Below are positions 8,456-15,625 of a stretch of 64,000 nt of DNA, in pieces; position 1 is the first letter of the stretch, and each line of letters opens with the position of its first letter. The translations under genes and the position numbers were made by a program. The stretch covers positions 124,001 to 188,000 of the forward strand of contig NZ_JAGKJK010000007.1 in assembly GCF_020329435.1 (NCBI RefSeq). The letters are read 5' to 3'. Source of the stretch: Bradyrhizobium hereditatis. GTDB taxonomy: Bacteria > Pseudomonadota > Alphaproteobacteria > Rhizobiales > Xanthobacteraceae. The notes below the pieces were generated by a model. The model had not been told where the DNA came from and did not search any database. It was given only the letters and a program-made list of their open reading frames with translations.

Positions 8456-8884
8456 TCATGCATGGGCTGGGCTTCGCTTGGCCGGCGCGGGATAGGCGCA
8501 CTCCGCCAGGGTCGTGGTGTCGAGTTCGCGCATAAAGGCCTCGCGCGCGGCAGCGAGTTTGGCTTTCAAACGGCAGCGCGGCTTCAGCACGCAACTGCCG
8601 CCGTCCTCGCGAAAACATTCGACCAGCGGCGGCCCCTCCAGCGCGCGCACGACTTCGCCGATCGTGATCGAATGGGCCGGGCGGGCCAGCATGAAGCCAC
8701 CGCCGACACCGCGCTGGGTCGAGATGAAGCCGCTATCGGCGAGGTCGCGCACCACCTTGGCCAGGTGGTTGCGGGATATGCCGAACTCGGCCGCAATTTC
8801 GTTGGTCGCGAAGGAGCGGTCGGGCTCGCCCGCCAGCCGCATCAGGGCGCGCAAGGCAAAATCCGTAAACGACGTCAGGCGCAT
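8456..8884 (-). CDS. Rrf2 family transcriptional regulator, NsrR-like
   Basis: A 142-residue winged-helix protein. The N-terminus MRLTSFTDFALRALMRLA and the HTH TNEIAAEFGISRNHLAKVVRDLADSGF match the Rrf2 family closely. Three cysteines in the C-terminal half (VECFRED, GGSCVL, KPRCRL) have the spacing used by NsrR-type proteins to hold an Fe-S cluster that reacts with nitric oxide. It is divergent from a truncated haemoglobin gene, and a 29-base palindrome lies between them. NsrR is the most likely identity; another Rrf2 member such as a redox or iron regulator is possible. Confidence 0.87.
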   Translation of the reverse strand: MRLTSFTDFALRALMRLAGEPDRSFATNEIAAEFGISRNHLAKVVRDLADSGFISTQRGVGGGFMLARPAHSITIGEVVRALEGPPLVECFREDGGSCVLKPRCRLKAKLAAAREAFMRELDTTTLAECAYPAPAKRSPAHA

Positions 8885-8928
8885 GGGAGCCCTTTCAAAA
8901 GATCTGCTTGCAAATCATCTATAGCCAT

Positions 8929-8957
8929 CTAAATAGGCATTTGAAATACCTATTTAG
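8929..8957. promoter_or_regulatory. 29-base palindrome, candidate NsrR operator
   Basis: CTAAATAGG and CCTATTTAG arms frame CATTTGAAATA; only one base pair breaks the symmetry around the central G at 8943. The ATTTGAAAT core and the 11-1-11 geometry resemble NsrR sites. It lies 15 bases before the haemoglobin ATG. Confidence 0.8.
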
Positions 8958-8971
8958 GGGCAAGCCTGGAA

Positions 8972-9442
8972 ATGGAAGCGATCGTGGCAGGGCCGGCGCG
9001 TCGAGAGCAGTTGACCGCCGAGATCATGGAGCGGACGGGCATCGATGAGGCGATGATTGAGCGCCTGGTGCGAGGCTTCTACGCCAAGGTGCGCGAGGAT
9101 GCCGTGCTGGGGCCGATCTTCGACGCCCGTATCAAGGATTGGGAACCGCATCTGGCCCAGATGTGCGCGTTCTGGTCGTCGGTCGCGCTGATGACGGGCC
9201 GCTACCACGGCACCCCAATGGCCAAGCACCTCCCGCTGCCGGTCGATGGCGGCCATTTCGACCGTTGGCTCGCGCTGTTCGAGGAAACCGCCCGCGAGAT
9301 CTGTCCGGGCGAAGCCGAAGCGCATTTTGTTGAGCGGGCGCGGCGGATTGCACAGAGCCTCGAGCTCGGCATCGCCGGCGTCCATGGCGTCATGCTGGGC
9401 AAGGGCGAACGATTTCGACGCAAGCAGGCAGGAGCAGTCTAA
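8972..9442 (+). CDS. Group III truncated haemoglobin
   Basis: A 156-residue haem protein of the truncated globin family. Group III signs are the IDEAMIERLVRGFYAKVREDAVLGPIF opening, DWEPHLAQMCAFWSSV with its conserved His and Trp, and the proximal-histidine region GTPMAKHLPLPVDGGHFDRWLALF. Such globins bind O2 and NO and are often induced under microaerobic or nitrosative conditions. The palindromic operator immediately upstream suggests direct NsrR-type repression relieved by NO. Its stop overlaps the start of a 44-residue membrane peptide gene. Confidence 0.92.
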   Translation: MEAIVAGPARREQLTAEIMERTGIDEAMIERLVRGFYAKVREDAVLGPIFDARIKDWEPHLAQMCAFWSSVALMTGRYHGTPMAKHLPLPVDGGHFDRWLALFEETAREICPGEAEAHFVERARRIAQSLELGIAGVHGVMLGKGERFRRKQAGAV

Positions 9443-9576
9443 TGGCCTATCGTACGCATGCCGTCACCAGCAAGGAGCAGGCCAATCCATATTCCGGTAC
9501 CAGCCTGGTGCCGATGCTGGTGATCGGGTTGGTATTGACGTTTGCGGGAATGATCGCGGCGTTGGTATTGAGCTGA
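9442..9576 (+). CDS. 44-residue single-span membrane peptide
   Basis: The ATG overlaps the TAA of the haemoglobin gene (TAATG), so the two are almost certainly translated together. The peptide has a polar N-terminus (MAYRTHAVTSKEQANPYSG) and one hydrophobic helix (VPMLVIGLVLTFAGMIAALVLS) that reaches the C-terminus. No family is known to me. Coupling to the haemoglobin suggests a membrane accessory in the same NO or oxygen response. Confidence 0.6.
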   Translation: MAYRTHAVTSKEQANPYSGTSLVPMLVIGLVLTFAGMIAALVLS

Positions 9577-9588
9577 GGTGCTTCCACC

Positions 9589-9670
9589 GTCATTGCGAGG
9601 AGCAAAGCGACGAAGCAATCCATGCCGCCGCAAGTGGAGAAGTGGATTGCTTCGCTTCGCTCGCAATGAC
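9589..9670. repeat. Palindromic intergenic repeat (REP-like)
   Basis: Long imperfect hairpin whose ends read GTCATTGCGAG and CTCGCAATGAC, with inner GAAGCAATCCA and TGGATTGCTTC arms. This is a repeat type I associate with Bradyrhizobium intergenic spaces. It lies between convergent genes and could also end transcription. Confidence 0.8.
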
Positions 9671-9679
9671 GGCTGATGC

Positions 9680-10078
9680 TTACGCCGTCACCGTCTCACC
9701 GCTCTTGCGCAGCCCGATATACTGCAGCTCCGCAAATACGCCGGTGGCAATCGCCTGCGCCACGATGAAGACCTGTCCGAGCAGGTTCGGCGACACCGCG
9801 CCGGAGAACAATAGTGCGATGCTGCCCAGCGTCCACGCGGCGTTGCCTACGATCACCAATAGCACCAGCGCCTTCGCCACCGTTGACCGCGAGGCGAGCC
9901 AGCCGACCAGCCCGGTATAGGCGATCAGGAACAGGCCGGTTTCGCGCAACAAGACTTCCGGCAGATTGAGGAACGGCGCCAGCGCGCTGGCGCCCAGCGT
10001 CAACGTAACAGCGGCGACGCCGCTGAAGATGGCGTCGGCGAGCAGAGCGCGACTCAGGAAGGTGGACGGACGGATCAT
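9680..10078 (-). CDS. Four-helix membrane protein of unknown function
   Basis: A 132-residue protein with four hydrophobic segments, beginning MIRPSTFLSRALLADAIFSG. The ATG at 10078 is preferred to the longer frame from 10363, whose extra N-terminus is polar and is a shadow of the small gene at 10117-10338. Helix ends carry charged residues (PEVLLRETG, RKSGETVTA) as in small integral membrane proteins. I recognise no named family. It follows the 73-residue membrane gene by 38 bases on the same strand and is probably co-transcribed. Confidence 0.7.
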   Translation of the reverse strand: MIRPSTFLSRALLADAIFSGVAAVTLTLGASALAPFLNLPEVLLRETGLFLIAYTGLVGWLASRSTVAKALVLLVIVGNAAWTLGSIALLFSGAVSPNLLGQVFIVAQAIATGVFAELQYIGLRKSGETVTA

Positions 10079-10116
10079 GACGATTCTCCTTTGCTTGGGG
10101 TGGCTTCCATAAGGGA

Positions 10117-10338
10117 TCAGCGTTGCAGCAGCGACCGGAACTGTCGCAACAGCCGCATGGAGCAGAGCGCCTTGCCGATCTTGTTCTCGATCGTCTGCAC
10201 TCGCACGAACACGAAGACGCCAGTGTCGTGCACGACCGGCTGCGGCATGTTCAGCGAACGCGCCAGCAACCAGGTGGCCAGATTGATCACAAAGGGGATC
10301 ACGGTGGCAGCGAGACGGAAGAGGATAAGCATCAGCAT
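10117..10338 (-). CDS. Small membrane protein of unknown function
   Basis: A 73-residue protein with a hydrophobic N-terminus (MLMLILFRLAATVIPFVINLATWLLARSL cut by one Arg) followed by a basic C-terminal part (RVQTIENKIGKALCSMRLLRQF). A GGAGATGA-type ribosome site precedes the ATG. It pairs with the downstream membrane gene. It is the last gene before the island recombinase, so the island boundary probably lies just to its right. Confidence 0.55.
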   Translation of the reverse strand: MLMLILFRLAATVIPFVINLATWLLARSLNMPQPVVHDTGVFVFVRVQTIENKIGKALCSMRLLRQFRSLLQR

Positions 10339-10536
10339 GGGTCATCTCCTGTGTCCCCAACATGAGCCAGCCCGTGATCCGTTTCGATTACCTCGGACGT
10401 AAGAAGGCAGACTGTTCGAAGACGTTCTAAGATGTTCGATGGTGTTCGCACACGCTCGGAAACGCTTGAAAAATAGGGGTTTCCGCGTACATTCATGTTC
10501 GTCACTGTTTGTTCTCGTTCGCGTCCAACCGCCGAC

Positions 10537-10559
10537 TTTGTTGGTATTTTTGTTGGTAT
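10537..10559. repeat. Tandem 11-base repeat upstream of the integrase
   Basis: TTTGTTGGTAT occurs at 10537-10547 and again at 10549-10559, with a 12-base period. Short direct repeats at this place resemble arm-type recombinase binding sites. No tRNA gene is visible here, so the attachment core itself is not defined. Confidence 0.45.
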
Positions 10560-10618
10560 CGGAAGAACAAACGTCGCGGCACAATTCCGATCTTCCGAGA
10601 CGCGAGAAGTCGAAGCAG

Positions 10619-12004
10619 ATGGCACGCAGTCAGGTTGGCGAGCACGCAAACCCCCAGCAGATAAGGACCGACGTCGACTGTCGCGCCGCCAAACCGAAAT
10701 TCGAGAACGGCGCTTGGACCGCCACGAAAATTTCTGACGTGACAGGCGGCGGTCTCTATCTCTTCATCAAGCCGGACCTGAACAGGCCGGGCAAAGCCGC
10801 CTCCAAGCTCTGGCAGATGGCCTATCGCTTTCATGGCCGACAGAAGACCTACTCCATCGGGCCTTACGGCGATGGCAACGACGGCACCTTTTCACTCGCC
10901 ACTGCACGTCAGAAGCGCGACGTCGCAAAGGCGCTGCTCGCCCAAAGCCCACCAGTCGATCCCTCCGTCGAAAAACAATTCGAAAGACATCGTCGGGCGG
11001 CCGAACGCCCTCTGGGCGTGTGGATCGATGAATGGCTTGCAGAGAAGAAGATCGAGAAGATCAAGCGCGGCAGACTTGTCACAGTTCGCAGTCCTGAAAC
11101 CATCGCGCTGCTCGAAAGATGGGCTGGTTATCTGAAGGGTCGTTTCGGCAAGCTCTGTCGGAAAGACATCAAACGCCCCGACGTTCTCGCTTTCTTTCGG
11201 GCGATGCAGGCTGAAGGCAGACTAGAGACCCGTGACCGAGTTCACAGTATCGGTTCGCAAGTTTGCGACTACGCTGACCTCGAAGGGGATGGCTACAATC
11301 CGTTCCGTGCCTGCAAGAAGCAGCTTATTGCCAACGTCTCGACGCCGCGGCCCGGCGTCACTGATCCGCAGGATGTGATTCGCCTGTTCAGGCTGATCAT
11401 GCCGACATGGGCGAAGGCCAGATTTGGTGATGTCGTCGGTGATGCCCTTCGGCTCGATGCACTTACCATCCCGCGCCCCGGCATGATCAACAACATGGAA
11501 TGGTCAGAAGTCGACTGGGATGCCGAACGGTGGACTATTCCTGCTGCTAAGATGAAGACCGGCTGGGATCATGTCGTGCCCCTGTCGCGACAAGCCGTCG
11601 CTATCCTGCGACGCGTGCGGAAAATCAACGGCAATCGGCGCTACGTCTTCGCTTGTGCCGAAGATGCGCCCTTGTCCGGTAGATCGCTTTGTTCTCGGCT
11701 GCGTGCACTCGGCATCGACACCAAGACCGAACATTGCGCCCATGGCTTCCGCACTACATTCTCGACCCTTTGTCACCATGAGGAGATCAAGGAAGCCAAG
11801 GCGTGGGATGGCGACGTCATCGAGTTGCAGCTTGCGCATCTCGAAAGTGACTCGGTGAAGGCGATCTACAAACGGCACGGACCGCTGGCTCTGATCGGCT
11901 CGCGGACCAAGCTGATGCAGCATTGGGCTGACCGGATCGATCGCTTTGCCCTCCCAAAAAAGATTCTGCCGATCAAGGAAATCCTTGAAAGCTGTGCGAA
12001 CTAA
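10619..12004 (+). CDS. Tyrosine recombinase, P4-type island integrase
   Basis: A 461-residue integrase when started at the ATG at 10619; the frame is open back to 10439 but the added part is low-quality. The N-terminal region (LYLFIKPD, SKLWQMAYRFHGRQKTYSIGPYGDG) is the DUF4102-type arm-binding domain. The catalytic domain shows IPRPGMINNMEWSEVDW (first Arg), HGFRTTFST (HxxR box), LAHLESDSVKAIYKR (second His and the Tyr nucleophile), so it should be active. Such enzymes insert islands at specific chromosomal sites. The gene reads into the 15-30 kb defence cargo, and an AlpA-like gene lies just beyond it. Confidence 0.9.
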   Translation: MARSQVGEHANPQQIRTDVDCRAAKPKFENGAWTATKISDVTGGGLYLFIKPDLNRPGKAASKLWQMAYRFHGRQKTYSIGPYGDGNDGTFSLATARQKRDVAKALLAQSPPVDPSVEKQFERHRRAAERPLGVWIDEWLAEKKIEKIKRGRLVTVRSPETIALLERWAGYLKGRFGKLCRKDIKRPDVLAFFRAMQAEGRLETRDRVHSIGSQVCDYADLEGDGYNPFRACKKQLIANVSTPRPGVTDPQDVIRLFRLIMPTWAKARFGDVVGDALRLDALTIPRPGMINNMEWSEVDWDAERWTIPAAKMKTGWDHVVPLSRQAVAILRRVRKINGNRRYVFACAEDAPLSGRSLCSRLRALGIDTKTEHCAHGFRTTFSTLCHHEEIKEAKAWDGDVIELQLAHLESDSVKAIYKRHGPLALIGSRTKLMQHWADRIDRFALPKKILPIKEILESCAN

Positions 12005-12012
12005 GAGCGCCT

Positions 12013-12222
12013 TCACGTTTTCGGCTCAATGCGAGGGAGGGTCATATGATAGGCCTCGATGGAATCGGCATCGACCATGGTCTGGCCCTCCATTTTGTAG
12101 GCGATGATCTTTCCCTTCTTGATCAGCTTGTAGGCCTTGGTCCGGCCGAAACCACCCCGCTCCAACGCCTTTTTCAACGGAATCAGGTTCCGTTTTTGGC
12201 GGGGCTCATCCGTCATCGCCAT
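12013..12222 (-). CDS. AlpA-like helix-turn-helix protein, possible excisionase
   Basis: A 69-residue basic protein containing an HTH of the MerR/excisionase type: LKKALERGGFGRTKAYKLIKKGKIIAYKMEGQTMVDADSI has the AlpA pattern of helix, turn, recognition helix and wing. It converges on the integrase gene with eight bases between the two stops. Small proteins of this class next to P4-type integrases promote excision or regulate the integrase. Whether it does either here is inference. Confidence 0.75.
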   Translation of the reverse strand: MAMTDEPRQKRNLIPLKKALERGGFGRTKAYKLIKKGKIIAYKMEGQTMVDADSIEAYHMTLPRIEPKT

Positions 12223-13270
12223 CGATCGCTCCCTGCTCGGTTGTTCGTTCTTCTCCGTCGCCCAATTGAATCAGCATCGGCGGTCTCGTGCGGCTAACGG
12301 CCGCGCTTTCGGAACAGCGCGCGCCTGACTTGCCTTTGTGAGTTTGGTTCTCGACACCAGATTGGTGACCGCAAGATTGGTGACCGCAACATAAAAACGA
12401 GTGGCAGGGAAGAACGCTCCGCGTCGATTCATTCAATCACGGCGTTCGCTCCTCTCTCCAGTGAAAGCTAAGAAAGCTTCGAGTATTATGGGACAGCTGA
12501 AGGAGCCGAGGATCATTGAGACCCGGTGAGATCGGAGAAGAACACAGCGATCATTTTCCGGTGACTGGATTTTCGCATCATTTTTGGGTGTGACCAATTT
12601 TGCTGAACGCGCATCAAGCCGTCGCCTTTGTTGCTTTAGCTCGCACAATTTTGGTCATGATGAACTGGACAGGCCGACGGCTGGCCTAGCTGGCTGCTCT
12701 TGGATCACGTGAAGTGATGATGTGGTGCGGAGAGATGGCCAAAAAATGCGCGTGATGATTCACCGGCAGAGAATTTGCCCATGGTCGTGTTTGAGAGAGC
12801 CAATGCTCCAAGTTGCCAGAGGGGCCGTAATTGTCCTGCTGAGTGCTATTTGGATTGGTCGCTATCTAAGGCTAATCGTAAGGGGGCAGATGGCCCGCCG
12901 GGCGCAGCACTAAGGGTGATGGCGCGATCAGGCCAGACGGGAAGAAAGTGCAGGTACAAACAAACTATGCCGCGTCGCAAATTGGCTTATTTAGATCGAC
13001 TTGAACGGTGACTGCACCGAAATCTACTATAGCCATTTTGAGCTTGTGAAAGCGACGGCGCGATATACGGCGCGCGATAGTAAGCACATGGTGCCGGTAA
13101 GCGCGCTGCTCAAAATCGCGACTCTGGATGCCGCCGGAAATCTTGCCATTTGTTGAGGCAGGTCGAGGTCGCCCATTTTGCGGATATGAATAATTTTCGA
13201 CCCGCCGTTCGATGCCCGACGACACTACACAGCAAAAAGGGTCGGCTAATCTGCGGCCTGACTTTCGAAT
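12223..13270. other. Gene-poor stretch behind the integrase
   Basis: About 1 kb in which I see no convincing gene. The open frames are short, of atypical composition and lack ribosome sites. One plus-strand frame at 13000-13157 (ending ATLDAAGNLAIC) has protein-like composition but no clear start; it may be a remnant. Confidence 0.5.
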
Positions 13271-13552
13271 TTAGAACTGCTGGCTTTTTTTCACGTGATC
13301 ACGCGTTGTCTGCTTTCGCATGCCGTCGTCATTATTCGCAAGGCGCAGAAGCCGTTTCTTGACCAAGGGGTCTGCCTCCTCCGCAAGCGCCTGAACGACG
13401 CGCGCTCTAAAAATCGCTCGCCCATGCTGGTCTCCCTTGATATGAGAGGGCACATGCCCGTTTTTGCGCCCGACAATAGTAATCCAAATCTCAGGCGACG
13501 AAGTCGCATTCACATTCTCGCCTTGTTCATTGTCGCCAATGCAGACTGTCAT
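13271..13552 (-). CDS. Hypothetical protein, 93 residues
   Basis: Starting at the internal ATG at 13552 gives MTVCIGDNEQGENVNATSSPE, then EIWITIVGRKNGHVPSHIKG and a helical ARVVQALAEEADPLVKKRLLRLAN. Composition is balanced and soluble, unlike the Leu/Ser-rich extension further upstream, so this shorter form is the plausible gene. No family is recognised. It is divergent from the 59-residue basic protein at 13594. Confidence 0.4.
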   Translation of the reverse strand: MTVCIGDNEQGENVNATSSPEIWITIVGRKNGHVPSHIKGDQHGRAIFRARVVQALAEEADPLVKKRLLRLANNDDGMRKQTTRDHVKKSQQF

Positions 13553-13593
13553 GATAGAAGCCCGGCTCTGTCCCAATCCGATTCGGAGAAAGA

Positions 13594-13773
13594 ATGGCAA
13601 AAGCAAAGAAAGTAGTTCGCCGCGCGTGGACGAAAGACGATGTTCGAACAATGAAGACCATGGCAAAAGCAAAGTTAGGCGTCGCCAGGATCGCAAAAGC
13701 GCTAAAGCGGACTCCCGCTGCCACCACTGCGATGGCAGCAAAGCTAGGCGTTTCATTATCAACGCGCGCTTAA
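13594..13773 (+). CDS. Small basic helical DNA-binding-like protein
   Basis: A 59-residue Lys/Arg/Ala-rich protein beginning MAKAKKVVRRAWTKDDVRTM. The WTKDDVRTMKTMAKAKLGVARIAKALKRT part has the three-helix pattern of SANT/GcrA-like HTH proteins, with the predicted recognition helix VARIAKALKRTPAATTAMAAKLG. Small proteins of this type are frequent in Bradyrhizobium. A GGAGAAAGA ribosome site precedes the ATG. Function unknown; nucleic-acid binding is inferred from composition only. Confidence 0.6.
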   Translation: MAKAKKVVRRAWTKDDVRTMKTMAKAKLGVARIAKALKRTPAATTAMAAKLGVSLSTRA

Positions 13774-13849
13774 CCTGTAGGCGACCGGCCGGAGTGCGGC
13801 CTGTCGCCCATTTCCCGCATCGGTGATTCTGAGCGATTGGTGGCGGTCA

Positions 13850-14694
13850 CGTCGGGGCCAATCAAATGTGAGTCGGCTAAGCTGCCGAGCATTCGGAACC
13901 TCGCCGCCCTTGTGAGGCGTTCGTTGAAGTCGGGGTGGTCCCAGGTGCCACAGCCCGTATCCCTTCGCGTTGGATACCACACGGCTTTCGCTGATCGTGG
14001 CGTCGAAGGACTCGTGCGTGTGGCCATAGAGCCAGAGGTCGGCCGGGCGCAGCGCGCCCCGTCCGTCGTCACGCAGTCGCGTTAGATCGCTGCGGTAGGC
14101 GGCGTCGAGGGCGAGGTCGCTCTCCGGACGCTACGCTGTGGCGGCATCTGTCGCACCGGCGCATGGTGCATGACGAGGACCAGGCGGTCCCCGCCGCGGG
14201 GCTTGCGCATTTCGGCGTCCAAAAACGCCACAGAATTGAGATGCCTCATGAGGACGTTATGCGGCAGGAAGCGCGGCTCATAGTTTGAAATCCGGATCTT
14301 CTTGAAGTCGTTCATCCGGTCGCCGGCGGTCATCATCGCGCGATGCGCGTGGCCGTTGAGGCCGACGTCCGTCCAGAGGGTCGCACCCGCGAACGTGACA
14401 TCGCCGACGCGGACGGTCTCGTTCTCCGCAACGTGCACGTGCATTCCGTCAGCCGCAGCCCTGGCCTTCTCAAGCGTCCTTCCCAGGTCGTGCCGTAACC
14501 TTCGTGATTGCCCATGAGGTAGATGTGGGGCCGGTCTGTCATGCGGTCGAGCAACCAGCGGACGCCGCGCTCAGCCCTGGGGACCACGTCGCCGGCGACG
14601 ATCAGCCCGTCGTAATCCGGACGCACCGCGTCGGACGCAGGTCCCAGCCCCGCGTGAGCTCGAGATGGAGGTCGGACATGACCCACAAGCGCAT
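13850..14694 (-). pseudogene. Metallophosphoesterase, broken by several frameshifts
   Basis: Begins MRLWVMSDLHLELTRGWDL (the DxH metal motif), then changes frame to DYDGLIVAGDVV (GDxx) and YLMGNHEGYG (GNHE), then again to HVAENETVRVGDVTFAGATLW and VLVMHHAPV (HH), and later to LWLYGHTHESFDA (GHTH). All calcineurin-type phosphodiesterase motifs are present in order, but in at least three reading frames. The gene is therefore dead unless the frameshifts are sequencing errors. It starts three bases after the stop of a zinc-ribbon gene on the same strand. Confidence 0.8.
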
Positions 14695-14696
14695 GG

Positions 14697-14882
14697 TCAG
14701 TCCTCCTCGCCTTCGCGGTCGAGGGGTTCGGCCCGGCTCAGGCTTTCGATGATCTCATACACGAGCTGGTCGGGAGCGCGAAACTGCACCTCGCGCGAGC
14801 CGCAGCGCGGGCACTCGTGCCGCTTCGGGTCGTAGACGAAATCGCCTTCCTGGCCGCAAGCGCGACAGCGGAATCTGGTCAT
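14697..14882 (-). CDS. Small zinc-ribbon protein
   Basis: A 61-residue protein starting MTRFRCRACGQEGDFVYD and containing two CxxC pairs, CRAC and CPRC, in a classic zinc-ribbon layout (RHECPRCGSREVQF). The acidic C-terminus is LDREGEED. A GAGGAGGA ribosome site precedes the ATG inside the end of a degenerate upstream gene. It may be an intact unit or the C-terminal piece of a larger frameshifted gene at 14883-15236. Confidence 0.55.
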   Translation of the reverse strand: MTRFRCRACGQEGDFVYDPKRHECPRCGSREVQFRAPDQLVYEIIESLSRAEPLDREGEED

Positions 14883-15236
14883 CCCATTCCTCCTCGATTC
14901 CGGGGTAGGCGGGATCGACGTCCACGAACGCATCGTTCTCCCGGTCGTAGCGTCGGCAGGTGGTCCGGCGCTGATCGCCGATGCCGTACCGGACGATGCC
15001 GATGTTCTCGAAGCCGGGCGGACCTCGGCAGGGGGCCGGCCCTCGGCGTACCGGTAGCAGCGAGTCGTCAGCCAGCCGCCGCCGCGGAGGACGCCGACCT
15101 CGCCGCACACTTCACAGGTGCAGGCGCTGCGGGCCTCGGCCAGATCGATCGCCTCCTCGACCTGGCCGTTCGCGTCAAGAGACAATCGGTCCGTCCAATA
15201 CGGGGGGCGAGCCATATTCTCTCTGATTTGCGTCAA
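14883..15236 (-). pseudogene. Frameshifted gene with an N-terminal CxxC motif
   Basis: The N-terminal frame reads MTQIRENMARPPYWTDRLSL and SACTCEVCGEVGVLRGGGWL. Near 15030 coding quality moves to another frame (FENIGIVRYGIGDQRRTT, NDAFVDVDPAYPGIEEEW). The product would be a Cys-containing island protein of unknown function. No family is recognised. Confidence 0.5.
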
Positions 15237-15365
15237 CTGGAAGGTGCCGCCGTCGGCTTGGACAGCCGTCCGGATCTGGACGCAGCACCGGTCGATGAGA
15301 TGCTGCCATCCGGGCCCGCGCCCCCGCTATGGTTAACGAAAGGCTTCTCGCAGCGGAGGGGTCAA

Positions 15366-15561
15366 TGGTCGGAAGGAAGAGCCGAAAAAGGGCAAACGAA
15401 CCCCCATAGGGGCCCGGGTTACGTTCATTGCGATGATGGACAAGGACGTCATCGCGGACATCAAGCAGGTGGCCATCGACGAGCATCGGGCAGCCTGGGA
15501 TATCATTGAGCAGGCCGCGACGGAGTTTCTGAAGCGGAGGAAAGCAAGGAGAACGCCCTGA
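15366..15561 (+). pseudogene. Ribbon-helix-helix-like small protein, one frameshift
   Basis: MVGRKSRKRANEPP is in one frame. After a five-C run near 15401 the continuation IGARVTFIAMMDKDVIADI and VAIDEHRAAWDIIEQAATEF is in the next frame, ending RRKARRTP. Joined, they make a 64-residue RHH protein of antitoxin or plasmid-copy type. The homopolymer at the junction makes a sequencing slip plausible. It lies just upstream of jetA. Confidence 0.5.
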
Positions 15562-15625
15562 AACTCTACTGTTTTTCCTTGCAGTTGAAGGAGCGTAACG
15601 GTTCAATCCATCGGCTGAAGGACCG

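Noticed and set aside
10361..10540. TTCG-rich sequence upstream of the integrase as a tRNA 3' end
   Set aside because: Repeated GTTCG words suggest a T-loop, but no cloverleaf can be assembled.
12206..12436. A 76-codon minus-strand frame next to the AlpA-like gene
   Set aside because: Cys/His/Ser-rich low-complexity product, overlaps the AlpA start, no conserved motif.
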